Shown one piece after another: positions 17,135-24,867 of a stretch of 64,000 nucleotides of DNA. A program made the translations under genes and the position numbers. Under the pieces are notes generated by a model. That model was not told the origin of the DNA, ran no database searches, and worked only from the letters and a program-made list of their open reading frames with translations. The first letter of the stretch is position 1; each line of letters begins with the position of its first letter. Source of the DNA: Hyphomicrobiales bacterium. Its GTDB lineage: Bacteria; Pseudomonadota; Alphaproteobacteria; Rhizobiales; Rhizobiaceae. Location of the stretch: NCBI GenBank assembly GCA_900472485.1, contig UCII01000010.1, positions 124,001-188,000 on the forward strand. Reading direction: 5' to 3'.

Positions 17135-18154
17135 CTAGCGAGCTTTATAAGGCGCCGTCGATTGGCGGATGCGCATTTCCGGCTTGATCAGATGGATACC
17201 ATCCGGCTCATGGCTTCCCGCCAGCCTATCCAAAAGCGCGCGCGCTGCAAGCCTTCCGACCTCGGCTTGACCGTTCCAGACGGTGGTCAGCGCCGGCGTT
17301 GCGATTGCCGCCTCTTCCAGATCGTCATAGCCGGTGACGGAAATGTCCCCCCCGGGGACGAGGCCGGCGCGTGAAATGCCGTTCATGAGACCGATGGCGA
17401 CCAGATCGTTCCAGCAGACAGCCGCCGTCGGCTTCTGCGGCAGCGACAGGAAATGCACTGCCGCCTCGAAGCCGCCCTGCTTGGAGCGGGCGCCGGGAAT
17501 ACGCAGATTGGGATCGACTTCTATGCCGGCCTTGCGCAGCGCGTTCACATAGCCCTGGTAGCGGTCGCGTCCGGTCGAGGTCTGATCGGTGCCGCCGATC
17601 ATGGCAATGGAGCGGTGACCGAGGCTGATCAGGTGGTTGGTCGCAAGAGAGATGCCGTAGCTGTCGTCGCCGCGAAAGGTCGGCAGATCCAGCGCTTCGA
17701 TCTGTCGCGCGACGAGGATGGCCGGCATGCCGTTTTCTTCCGCCAGTTCGAAATCCTCCGGCGGCGTGCCGATCGCCGGCGACATGATGACGCCGTCGCC
17801 GCCGAGCTGCAGCAGCGTCTCGATGAAGGTTCGCTGCTTTTCGACCGAATCATAGTGATTGGAAAGGATGAAGGTATGGCGGCTGCGGTCGAGCTCGCTT
17901 TCGATCGCCTTCAGGATTTCTCCGTAGAAGGGGTTCATGATGTCATGAACGACGACGCCGATGATGCCCGATCGCGATGTCCTCAGGCTCGCCGCGCGGC
18001 GATTGTAGATATAGCCCAGCGCACGGGCCTGGTCCTTGATCTTTTCTCGTGTATTAACCGCAACCAATGGGCTGTCGCGTAAGGCCAGAGATACCGTTGC
18101 CGTTGAAATGCCCAGCGTTTCCGCAATTGTAGAAAGCTTTATCTTTTGCGCCAC
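17135..18154 (-). CDS. LacI-family transcriptional regulator
   Basis: 339 residues. The N-terminal helix-turn-helix reads KLSTIAETLGISTATVSLALRDSPLV, followed by a hinge (YIYNRRAASLRTSR) and a periplasmic-binding-protein-like effector domain with GVVVHDIMNPFYGEIL and SVTGYDDLEEAAIATPALTTV. GTG at 18154 is chosen because GGGGAGG lies six bases upstream; the open frame continues to an ATG at 18187 without a ribosome site. The downstream 2-hydroxyacid dehydrogenase suggests a sugar-acid effector. Confidence 0.93.
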   Translation of the reverse strand: MAQKIKLSTIAETLGISTATVSLALRDSPLVAVNTREKIKDQARALGYIYNRRAASLRTSRSGIIGVVVHDIMNPFYGEILKAIESELDRSRHTFILSNHYDSVEKQRTFIETLLQLGGDGVIMSPAIGTPPEDFELAEENGMPAILVARQIEALDLPTFRGDDSYGISLATNHLISLGHRSIAMIGGTDQTSTGRDRYQGYVNALRKAGIEVDPNLRIPGARSKQGGFEAAVHFLSLPQKPTAAVCWNDLVAIGLMNGISRAGLVPGGDISVTGYDDLEEAAIATPALTTVWNGQAEVGRLAARALLDRLAGSHEPDGIHLIKPEMRIRQSTAPYKAR

Positions 18155-18226
18155 GCGCGCCCTCCCCGTGAAACGCAGCCGTAACATATCCCGTTCGTTT
18201 TACGATTCCGGAATTTAAAATCTTTA

Positions 18227-18241
18227 ATTAAAAGCTTTAAT
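18227..18241. promoter_or_regulatory. Possible operator for the LacI-type regulator
   Basis: An A/T-rich palindrome with arms ATTAAA and TTTAAT around AGC, 73 bases upstream of the regulator start. The A/T-rich setting makes chance palindromes likely. Confidence 0.3.
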
Positions 18242-18272
18242 CACGCCGCGCAACACGAATTCTTGAGGATTC

Positions 18273-18785
18273 TCAGAATTCGTCATCATCCTCATCGTCA
18301 TCGCCAGCCTGGAGATTATGCTCGATCGTCTTGAGCAGGCGCACAAGCGAGCGGATATCTTTTTCCGAGAAGCCGCGGGTCGCAAGCTCATCGCAGCTTG
18401 CCGCCGAACTTTCGATTTCGCCGACGCTGTTTCGCCCTGCTTCGGTCAGATAGACCTTGGTCAGGCGGGCATCGTCGGCATCCGGCCGCCGTTCGACGAA
18501 GCCTTGCGCCTCCATGCGCCCGATCGTGCGCGTCATCGTCGGCGCCTTGACGCCGAGCTTCTGCGCCAGCGTACCGGCCGGAAGACCATCGCTTGCCGCG
18601 AGCGCAAGAATGACACCGTCCTGTCCAGCATAGAGGCCGCTCGCCGTCAGGCTGCGCGTCATCACCGTGCGCATGGACCGCGCCGCCTGCGTCAAGGCCG
18701 GCGACAGATCGGCAAGCGTGTAGTCCCGGTGATCCTTCTTCTTACCTGACTTACTTTTCTTCCCGACCTTGTTCTTTTTGCCCAT
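18273..18785 (-). CDS. MarR-family transcriptional regulator
   Basis: 170 residues. A very basic Lys/Gly-rich N-terminal tail (residues 1-20), a winged helix-turn-helix domain with LGVKAPTMTRTIGRMEAQGFVERRPDADDARLTKVYLT, and an acidic C-terminal tail (GDDDEDDDEF). The DxRxxxxxLT wing motif is intact. It faces away from the creatininase-like gene at 18872; the 86-base gap must hold both promoters, so that gene is its most likely target. The charged tails at both ends are unusual for MarR proteins. Confidence 0.92.
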   Translation of the reverse strand: MGKKNKVGKKSKSGKKKDHRDYTLADLSPALTQAARSMRTVMTRSLTASGLYAGQDGVILALAASDGLPAGTLAQKLGVKAPTMTRTIGRMEAQGFVERRPDADDARLTKVYLTEAGRNSVGEIESSAASCDELATRGFSEKDIRSLVRLLKTIEHNLQAGDDDEDDDEF

Positions 18786-18871
18786 CGTGATTCCGTTGAC
18801 CTTTTCGCCGCTAAGTCATCACGCTATGACATTGCGCAGGTTACTGACATAAACAAGAGGTACATCCTCAG

Positions 18872-19663
18872 ATGGCGCATCCTTTGCCATGTTTCGATGA
18901 CAATGATGAAACATTGACACCTGAAGAGCGAAGAAAATGGATCGCCGTACTGCCACTTGGCGCCTATGAGCAACACGGCCCGCATTTGCCGTTCGAAACC
19001 GACGCGCTCATCGCGGAAGGAATCGTCTCGCGTCTCAAGGTTGCCTTGCCGGCAAACCTCCCGGTCACGTTTCTCGCCGTCGAGCCGGTGGGCTATTCGA
19101 TCGAGCATATGGATGTCGCCGGTACCCGGACGCTGGCTTTCGACGAAGCTGTTCGGCGGTGGCTCGGCATTGCCGAGCAGATGAACAATCTCGGCATCGG
19201 CAAATTCGTCATGCTGAATGCCCATGGCGGCAACTCGCCGCTGATGACCATCGTCGCGACGGAAGCGCGCGTGCGCTTCAACATGCTGGCGGTCGCCACC
19301 AGCTGGACGCGCTTCGGCGTGCCGGACGGGCTGATCTCACCGGATGACAAAGCCATCGACATTCACGGCGGCGATATCGAGACATCGGCCATGCTGGCGC
19401 TGTATCCGGAGAAGGTGGACATGTCGAAGGCGGCAAACTTCCCGTCACGGCAATCGGAGTTCATCAAGGGCTTCAAGCATCTGCGCGCCTATGGACCTCA
19501 CGCCTTCGGCTGGAAAATGGCCGATCTGAGCAGCCGGGGGGTGGCCGGCAACGCGGCCGTGGCGACGGCTGAAAAGGGCGAAAGGCTGATTGCCCATGCC
19601 GTTAAAGGTCTTGTCGAACTGCTTGAGGATGTCAACCGCTTCGATATGTCGACACTGTCGTGA
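18872..19663 (+). CDS. Creatininase-family amidohydrolase
   Basis: 263 residues, full length for the family. Metal-binding motifs are all present: EQHGPHLPFETDA near residue 34, NAHGGNSPLM near 115 and the HGGDIETS segment near 165. Family members hydrolyse cyclic amides such as creatinine or act on formamide intermediates in cofactor metabolism, so the substrate is not settled by the sequence. The divergent MarR gene is close enough to share a control region. The sarcosine oxidase operon 16 kb away would take up the sarcosine made from creatinine via creatine, but that link is speculative. Confidence 0.9.
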   Translation: MAHPLPCFDDNDETLTPEERRKWIAVLPLGAYEQHGPHLPFETDALIAEGIVSRLKVALPANLPVTFLAVEPVGYSIEHMDVAGTRTLAFDEAVRRWLGIAEQMNNLGIGKFVMLNAHGGNSPLMTIVATEARVRFNMLAVATSWTRFGVPDGLISPDDKAIDIHGGDIETSAMLALYPEKVDMSKAANFPSRQSEFIKGFKHLRAYGPHAFGWKMADLSSRGVAGNAAVATAEKGERLIAHAVKGLVELLEDVNRFDMSTLS

Positions 19664-19694
19664 CTATGCGGCCAAACCGCGTCTCCGCAATCCA

Positions 19695-19713
19695 ATGTGA
19701 TCTTATAACATAC
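19695..19713. promoter_or_regulatory. Possible Zur box upstream of the COG0523 GTPase gene
   Basis: The stretch GTGATCTTATAACATAC about 95 bases before the GTPase start resembles alphaproteobacterial Zur sites, which centre on a TTATAACAT-type inverted repeat. The dyad is imperfect (about half of the mirrored positions match). COG0523 genes with His-rich loops are often Zur targets, which raises the prior. Confidence 0.35.
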
Positions 19714-19803
19714 AAAAGCCTTTGAACTGGCGTCTCCAACTCCTTATATGGAAGCCGATCAATGTCTGCTCCCCGGGGCAACCTTCCATATTTCGAGGCT
19801 CCC

Positions 19804-20913
19804 ATGACCGAAACAGCCACGCAAAAGCCCGTTCCCGTCACCGTTCTCACCGGCTATCTCGGCGCCGGCAAGACGACGCTGCTCAACCGCATCCTTTCGG
19901 AAAATCACGGCAAGAAATACGCCGTCATCGTCAACGAGTTCGGCGAGATCGGCATCGACAACGACCTGATCGTCGAGTCGGACGAAGAAATCTACGAAAT
20001 GAACAATGGCTGCGTCTGCTGCACCGTGCGCGGCGACCTGATCCGCGTCGTCGAAGGCCTGATGCGCCGCCCTGGCCGCTTTGACGGTATCATCGTCGAA
20101 ACCACCGGCCTTGCCGATCCGGTTCCTGTCGCCCAGACCTTCTTCATGGACGACGATGTCCGCGCCAAGACCGAACTCGACGCCGTCGTAGCACTCGTCG
20201 ACGCCAAGCACCTGCCGCTGCGTCTCAAGGACAGCCGCGAAGCGGAAGACCAGATCGCCTTTGCCGACGTCGTCGTCATCAACAAGTCCGATCTCGTCTC
20301 TCCGGAAGAGCTGGCTCAGATCGAAGATATCGTGCGCGCCATCAACCCGGCTGCCCGCGTCTATAAGACGACCCGCTCCGGCGTCGAACTCGCGCGCGTG
20401 CTGAACCAGGGGGCTTTCAACCTGGAGCGTGCGCTTGAGAATGACCCGCATTTCCTCGAGCACGGCCATGAGGATCACGTCTGCGGTCCGGATTGCGATC
20501 ACGACCATCACGGCCATGATCACCACCATCATGACCACGACCACGATCATCACCACCATGATCATGACCACGATCACGACCATCATCACCACGCCCCGTC
20601 GCCGATCCACGACGTGACCGTGCAGTCCGTTTCACTGCGTGGCGGCGAGATGAACCCGGAGCGCTTCTTCCCCTGGGTTCAGAAGGTCACGCAGACGCAA
20701 GGCCCGAATATCCTCCGTCTCAAGGGCATCATCGCTTTCAAGGATGATCCGGAACGCTACGTCGTCCAGGGCGTGCACATGATCATCGAAGGCGATCATC
20801 AGCGCCCCTGGAAAGACGGCGAGAAGCATGAAAGCCGCCTGGTGTTCATCGGCCGCGAGCTCGACCGCGAAAAGCTGGAAGCCAGCTTCAAGGCGTGCGA
20901 GGCGTCCGCCTGA
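19804..20913 (+). CDS. COG0523/CobW-type GTP-dependent metal chaperone
   Basis: 369 residues of the G3E GTPase family. Walker A GYLGAGKTT at 17-25, the family metal motif CVCC at 70-73, Walker B region VETTGLADP, and guanine-specificity motif NKSD at 160-163. A very long histidine/aspartate stretch runs from about 220 to 263, and a CobW C-terminal domain follows. Such proteins deliver Zn2+ (or Co2+) to client enzymes, and the His-rich loop is usually a zinc store. ATG 19804 is chosen over an upstream ATG at 19762 because GAGG precedes it and the P-loop falls at the usual distance. Its stop overlaps the start of the WD40 gene. Confidence 0.94.
   Translation: MTETATQKPVPVTVLTGYLGAGKTTLLNRILSENHGKKYAVIVNEFGEIGIDNDLIVESDEEIYEMNNGCVCCTVRGDLIRVVEGLMRRPGRFDGIIVETTGLADPVPVAQTFFMDDDVRAKTELDAVVALVDAKHLPLRLKDSREAEDQIAFADVVVINKSDLVSPEELAQIEDIVRAINPAARVYKTTRSGVELARVLNQGAFNLERALENDPHFLEHGHEDHVCGPDCDHDHHGHDHHHHDHDHDHHHHDHDHDHDHHHHAPSPIHDVTVQSVSLRGGEMNPERFFPWVQKVTQTQGPNILRLKGIIAFKDDPERYVVQGVHMIIEGDHQRPWKDGEKHESRLVFIGRELDREKLEASFKACEASA
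20458..20592 (+). repeat. Low-complexity CAC/CAT/GAC tract encoding the His/Asp loop
   Basis: A 135-base run of near-repeats of His and Asp codons within the GTPase gene. It codes for the metal-binding loop and is a likely site of length variation by slippage between strains. Confidence 0.8.
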
Positions 20914-21902
20914 TGCCGACTGTCGCTCCGCTTGATATCGACGGCCACGTTCTGGCCGTCGAATTTTTAGGTGACACCCCAATCTTCGCCAGCGCCGCCG
21001 GCGCGATCCACCGCCTGGAAGGCGGCGAGAAGATCACCGAAGCTCATCATGGGATGCTGACCTGCATCCGCGACCCCCATAGCGAGAGCCTGATTTCGGG
21101 CGGCGAGGATGGCAAGGTCCTGCGGATCGCATCCGACGGCAGCACGACGGTACTGGCCGAAACGCCACGCAAATGGATCAGCCAACTTGCCGCCGGTCCG
21201 CAGGGCGCCGTCGCCTACTCCTATGGCAAGAGCACTTTCGTGCGGCTCTCCGACGGGACGACGAAAGAGTTTCCGGAAGAACGCACCGTCGAAGGCATCG
21301 CCTTCGCTCCCAAGGGCCTGCGCATTGCGGTTGCCCGCTATAACGGCGTATCCCTGCACTGGGTCGGCATGAGCGCCCAGCCGGTCAATCTGGAATGGAA
21401 GGGCGCCCACACGAGCGTCACCTTCTCGCCGGATGGTCAGTTCATCGTCACGACCATGCAGGAAAATGCGCTGCACGGCTGGAAGCTGGATACGAAGCCC
21501 GGTGCCGAAGCCCGCCATATGCGCATGACCGGCTATCCCGCCAAGGTGAAGTCGCTCTCCTGGTCCAACAAGGGCAAATGGCTTGCCTCGTCGGGCGCAC
21601 CGGCCGCGATCGTCTGGCCCTTCCAGGGCAAGGACGGCCCGATGGGCAAAGCGCCGCTGGAGCTCGGCACCCGCGCCAACATCATGGCAACTTCAGTGAA
21701 ATTCCACCCCGTCGAGGATATTCTCGCCATCGGTTTCATCGATGGTATGATACTGGCGGTGCGCATCGGTGACGCCAAGGAAGCGCTCTTGCGCCGGCCG
21801 GGCAAGGGTGCGATCACATCGATGAGCTGGAGCAAGTCCGGCAAGCTGCTCGCCTTCGCCTCCGAAGCCGGCGATTGCGGTGTTGTGGATATCTCCGGTT
21901 AA
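20913..21902 (+). CDS. WD40-repeat beta-propeller protein
   Basis: 329 residues. Successive blades carry degenerate WD40 motifs, for example SLISGGEDGKVLRIA, TSVTFSPDGQFIVTTMQENALHGWKLD, VKSLSWSNKGKWLASSGAPAAIVWPF and ITSMSWSKSGKLLAFASEAGDCGVVDI. About seven blades can be fitted. No signal peptide, so cytoplasmic. The ATG shares bases with the GTPase stop (TGATG), so the two are co-translated. This pairing suggests it is a partner or client scaffold for the metal chaperone, but that is inference. Confidence 0.88.
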   Translation: MPTVAPLDIDGHVLAVEFLGDTPIFASAAGAIHRLEGGEKITEAHHGMLTCIRDPHSESLISGGEDGKVLRIASDGSTTVLAETPRKWISQLAAGPQGAVAYSYGKSTFVRLSDGTTKEFPEERTVEGIAFAPKGLRIAVARYNGVSLHWVGMSAQPVNLEWKGAHTSVTFSPDGQFIVTTMQENALHGWKLDTKPGAEARHMRMTGYPAKVKSLSWSNKGKWLASSGAPAAIVWPFQGKDGPMGKAPLELGTRANIMATSVKFHPVEDILAIGFIDGMILAVRIGDAKEALLRRPGKGAITSMSWSKSGKLLAFASEAGDCGVVDISG

Positions 21903-21949
21903 AGCAATTCCAGGAAAAGTGCGCAGCGGTTTTCCGTCCGGAATTGCGT
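21903..21949. repeat. Rhizobial intergenic palindromic repeat, copy B
   Basis: Begins directly after the WD40 stop codon. Outer arms GCAATTCC/GGAATTGC and inner arms GGAAAA/TTTTCC enclose GTGCGCAGCGG. It matches copy A at 7722-7768 except that the inner stem is GCAAAA/TTTTGC there, a compensatory change. Confidence 0.8.
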
Positions 21950-21961
21950 GAAAACAATGAG

Positions 21962-22795
21962 ATGCAGAAAGACAGGATCATGCCTCAGTCAGGAACGGCA
22001 ATCGCCGAAAATTCTCCTGCCCTAGCCGAAAACGTCTGGGACGTGATCCGCTGCGAAGCCGCCGAACTGGCGGCGCGCGAGCCGACGCTTGCACCGCTGC
22101 TGCAGGCGCAATTGCTTGGCGGAATCTCTGATGCTGAAAGCCTTGCCAACGTACTGGCGGCACGGCTCTGCGTTGTCAGGATCGAGCATGGCGACATGCT
22201 TTCGCTGCTGTCCGACGTGTTGGCGCGATATCCCGCCATCCTGCGGGCAACCGAAGCGGACCTCGTCGCGGTGCGAACCCGCGACCCCGCCTGCACCACC
22301 TACCTGCACGCGCTTCTCAATCTGAAGGGCTTCCACGCCTTACAGACGCACCGCATCGCCCATGCGCTCTGGACGGAAGGCCGCAAGGAAATCGCGAGCT
22401 GGCTCTCCAATCTCGTCTCGCTCGTCTTCGGCCCGGATATCCATCCCGCGGCGAAGATCGGCACCTCGATCATGCTCGACCATGGCTCCGGCATCGTCAT
22501 CGGCGAAACCGCCGTCATCGAGGATGAAGTCTCGATCCTGCAGAACGTCACGCTCGGCGGTACCGGCAAGGAAAGCGGCGACCGTCACCCGAAGATCCGC
22601 CACGGTGTGATGATCGGCGCCGGCGCCAAGATCCTAGGAAATATCGAAGTCGGCGCCTTCAGCAAGGTTGCCGCCGGCAGCGTCGTGGTGAAGCCCGTGC
22701 CGCCGCATTGCACCGTTGCAGGCGTCCCGGCTGTGGTCGTCCGTATTCACCGGGCCGACGAGATCCCGGCCGAGACGATGGACCAGAATATCTGA
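21962..22795 (+). CDS. cysE: Serine O-acetyltransferase
   Basis: 277 residues. N-terminal helical domain (residues about 15-160) followed by a left-handed beta-helix of hexapeptide repeats with DHGSGIVIGETAVIEDEVSI, LGGTGKESGDRHPKI and the C-terminal GVPAVVVR. It acetylates serine with acetyl-CoA, the first step of cysteine synthesis, in the cytoplasm. His in LDHGSG and the GGTGK loop are the expected catalytic/CoA elements. The start could also be ATG 21980. The palindromic repeat copy B separates it from the WD40 gene. Confidence 0.96.
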   Translation: MQKDRIMPQSGTAIAENSPALAENVWDVIRCEAAELAAREPTLAPLLQAQLLGGISDAESLANVLAARLCVVRIEHGDMLSLLSDVLARYPAILRATEADLVAVRTRDPACTTYLHALLNLKGFHALQTHRIAHALWTEGRKEIASWLSNLVSLVFGPDIHPAAKIGTSIMLDHGSGIVIGETAVIEDEVSILQNVTLGGTGKESGDRHPKIRHGVMIGAGAKILGNIEVGAFSKVAAGSVVVKPVPPHCTVAGVPAVVVRIHRADEIPAETMDQNI

Positions 22796-22839
22796 TTTCA
22801 CTTGAATGAAGGACTGTGGCCACCTCGTGGTTCGAGGCA

Positions 22840-22977
22840 TCGCCGTTTTCGCTGCGCTTAACGGCACCGCGCCTCACCATGAGGTGGAGCAGGTTCCGTG
22901 GCGAGGCACGCAAGATCAGCCCTCATGCCGAGGAGGCCCGCAGGGCCGTCTCGAACCATGAGGGCGGGTGAGGAAAA
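22840..22977. repeat. Rhizobial intergenic mosaic-type palindromes
   Basis: Within the 418-base gene-free region 22796-23213. One hairpin spans about 22870-22912 (GCGCCTCACC...GGCGAGGCACGC) and a longer one 22920-22964 has arms CCCTCATG/CATGAGGG with inner GGCCC/GGGCC. The GAGG/CCTC-rich style is the same as in 44259-44455. No gene is seen in the rest of the gap, which must hold the promoter for the phosphoesterase gene. Confidence 0.65.
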
Positions 22978-23213
22978 AAACCGCTGGCAGTCCGTGGCAT
23001 AAGGTAGCACCATAAACGCTCCGGACAGGCGCCTCGTACCGTTCTGCTTCCAGCATAGCAAAATCAAGCGCTTGCCGGAGATGCCATATCAGCGGTGGAA
23101 TCGCCTGCCCACACCCTTCATGGAACTGTCATACTCCATTGATAGCTCGAAAGGGTTCTCTAGGCCCGGCGTGGCGCAAATGCGCCGGAGCAATGCCCCC
23201 ACTCGAAGAGGAT

Positions 23214-24848
23214 ATGATGATGACCCGTCTTTCACGTCGCGCCGCCCTTGTCGCCGGCGGCGCGCTTGGCCTTATTTTGCTCTGTTCCGCCTCCGGTGCC
23301 GCTGACCTAAACCCGGCCCCGAATACCGCGACCCCCATCAAGCATCTTGTCGTGATCTTCCAAGAAAACGTCTCCTTCGACCATTATTTCGCAACCTACC
23401 CCAAGGCTGCAAATGTCGATGGTGAACCGGCATTCAAGGCGGCAGATAATACGCCGACCGATATCAACACGCTCGCCAATGCCGGTCTTCTCGACAACAA
23501 TCCGAACAAGACCAACACGACAAACGGTGCGGATGCTGCCGCTCCTTTCCGGCTCGACCGCACACAGGCGGCGACCCAGTCGCAGAACCACGGTTACACC
23601 GCCGAACAGGCCGCCTACAACAATTTCGCCATGGATCTTTTCCCAGCCAATACCGGCAAGGGCACCAAGGGTGCTGCCGGCGCCTTCGGCACGAAGGGAC
23701 AGGTCATGGGCTATTACGACGGCAACACCGTTACGGCCTACTGGAACTATGCCCAGCACTATGCGCTGAACGACAATTCCTTCTCCACCAATTTCGGCCC
23801 CTCGACACCCGGCGCGCTGAACCTGATCTCCGGCCAGACCAATGGCGCCATCCTGCCGCCTGGCTATACGCTGGAAAGCGACGGCACCTATTCCAAGGGC
23901 CGCATCGTGCCCGACGGTAATGGCGGCTGGACTGCGATCAGCGACTTCGATCCGACCGGCGACGTCTGCTCGGTCGGCCAGACCGCGCTGATGTATGGCA
24001 AAAATATCGGCGACATGCTGAATGAGCACAAGATCACCTGGGGCTTCTTCGAGGGCGGTTTCGATCTGACGGCGACCAACCCGGACGGCACGACAGGTTG
24101 CAAGCGCGCGACCACGTCGACCATCACCAAGGTCAACTACACCGACTACATTCCGCATCACCAGCCGTTCCAATATTATGCCTCGACCGCCAACCCGACG
24201 CATGCGCGCCCCTCTTCCGTGGCGGCGATCGGCACGACGGATGCAGCAAACCACCAGTATGACATGACCGACTTCTATACGGCGGTGAAGAACGGCAACA
24301 TGCCCACAGTCAGCTTCCTGAAGGCGCCGGCCTATCAGGACGGCCATGCCGGCTATTCCGATCCGCTCGACGAGCAGGAATTCGTAACTGAGGTGGTCAA
24401 CACCGTTCAGAATTCGCCGGATTGGAAGGATACTGCCATCATTATCCTCTACGACGATTCCGATGGCTGGTATGACCATGCCCATGCGGTCGTCAATCCA
24501 TCGAAAATCCCCGTCAAGGGCTATGACGTGCTGAGCGGCGACAGCTGCTCCATCGGCACCGCGCTGCCCGGCGTCAATGGCCAGCCGGCGCAGGGCCGTT
24601 GCGGTTATGGCACGCGTCAGCCGCTGCTCGTCATCTCACCTTACGCAAAGGTCAACTTCGTCGACCACACGCTGACCGACCAGACCTCCGTCATGCGTTT
24701 CATCGAAGACAACTGGATGGCCGGCGCCCGCCTCGGCGGCGGCTCCTTCGATGTGCTCTCGGGCTCGCTGAACACCATGTTCGACTGGTCCAAGGGTGAT
24801 ACGCCTAAGCTGATCCTCGATCCGAAGACAGGCAATCAGGCATCATAA
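23214..24848 (+). CDS. Exported phosphoesterase (phospholipase C / acid phosphatase family)
   Basis: 544 residues with a signal peptide (MMMTRLSRRAALVAGGALGLILLCSASGA; the RR pair makes Tat export possible). The mature N terminus reads HLVVIFQENVSFDHYFATYP, the metal-binding start of the phosphoesterase family that includes bacterial phospholipase C and AcpA. Further family blocks are TNFGPSTPGALNLISGQ, WGFFEGGFD, IILYDDSDGWYDH and RQPLLVISPYAKVNFVDH. It would release phosphate from phospholipids or phosphomonoesters in the periplasm. The start is fixed by GAAGAGG six to ten bases upstream. The di-haem peroxidase gene follows by 19 bases. Confidence 0.92.
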   Translation: MMMTRLSRRAALVAGGALGLILLCSASGAADLNPAPNTATPIKHLVVIFQENVSFDHYFATYPKAANVDGEPAFKAADNTPTDINTLANAGLLDNNPNKTNTTNGADAAAPFRLDRTQAATQSQNHGYTAEQAAYNNFAMDLFPANTGKGTKGAAGAFGTKGQVMGYYDGNTVTAYWNYAQHYALNDNSFSTNFGPSTPGALNLISGQTNGAILPPGYTLESDGTYSKGRIVPDGNGGWTAISDFDPTGDVCSVGQTALMYGKNIGDMLNEHKITWGFFEGGFDLTATNPDGTTGCKRATTSTITKVNYTDYIPHHQPFQYYASTANPTHARPSSVAAIGTTDAANHQYDMTDFYTAVKNGNMPTVSFLKAPAYQDGHAGYSDPLDEQEFVTEVVNTVQNSPDWKDTAIIILYDDSDGWYDHAHAVVNPSKIPVKGYDVLSGDSCSIGTALPGVNGQPAQGRCGYGTRQPLLVISPYAKVNFVDHTLTDQTSVMRFIEDNWMAGARLGGGSFDVLSGSLNTMFDWSKGDTPKLILDPKTGNQAS

Positions 24849-24867
24849 GACTATAAGGGAGACGGAA

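Noticed and set aside
19759..20610. Minus-strand frame of 283 codons rich in Val/Met opposite the His-rich loop
   Set aside because: Its hydrophobic N terminus is the reverse reading of the His/Asp codon repeat, not a real membrane segment.
22796..23213. Possible insertion sequence remnant in the gap before the phosphoesterase gene
   Set aside because: The palindromes are short mosaic repeats; no transposase fragment or target duplication was seen.
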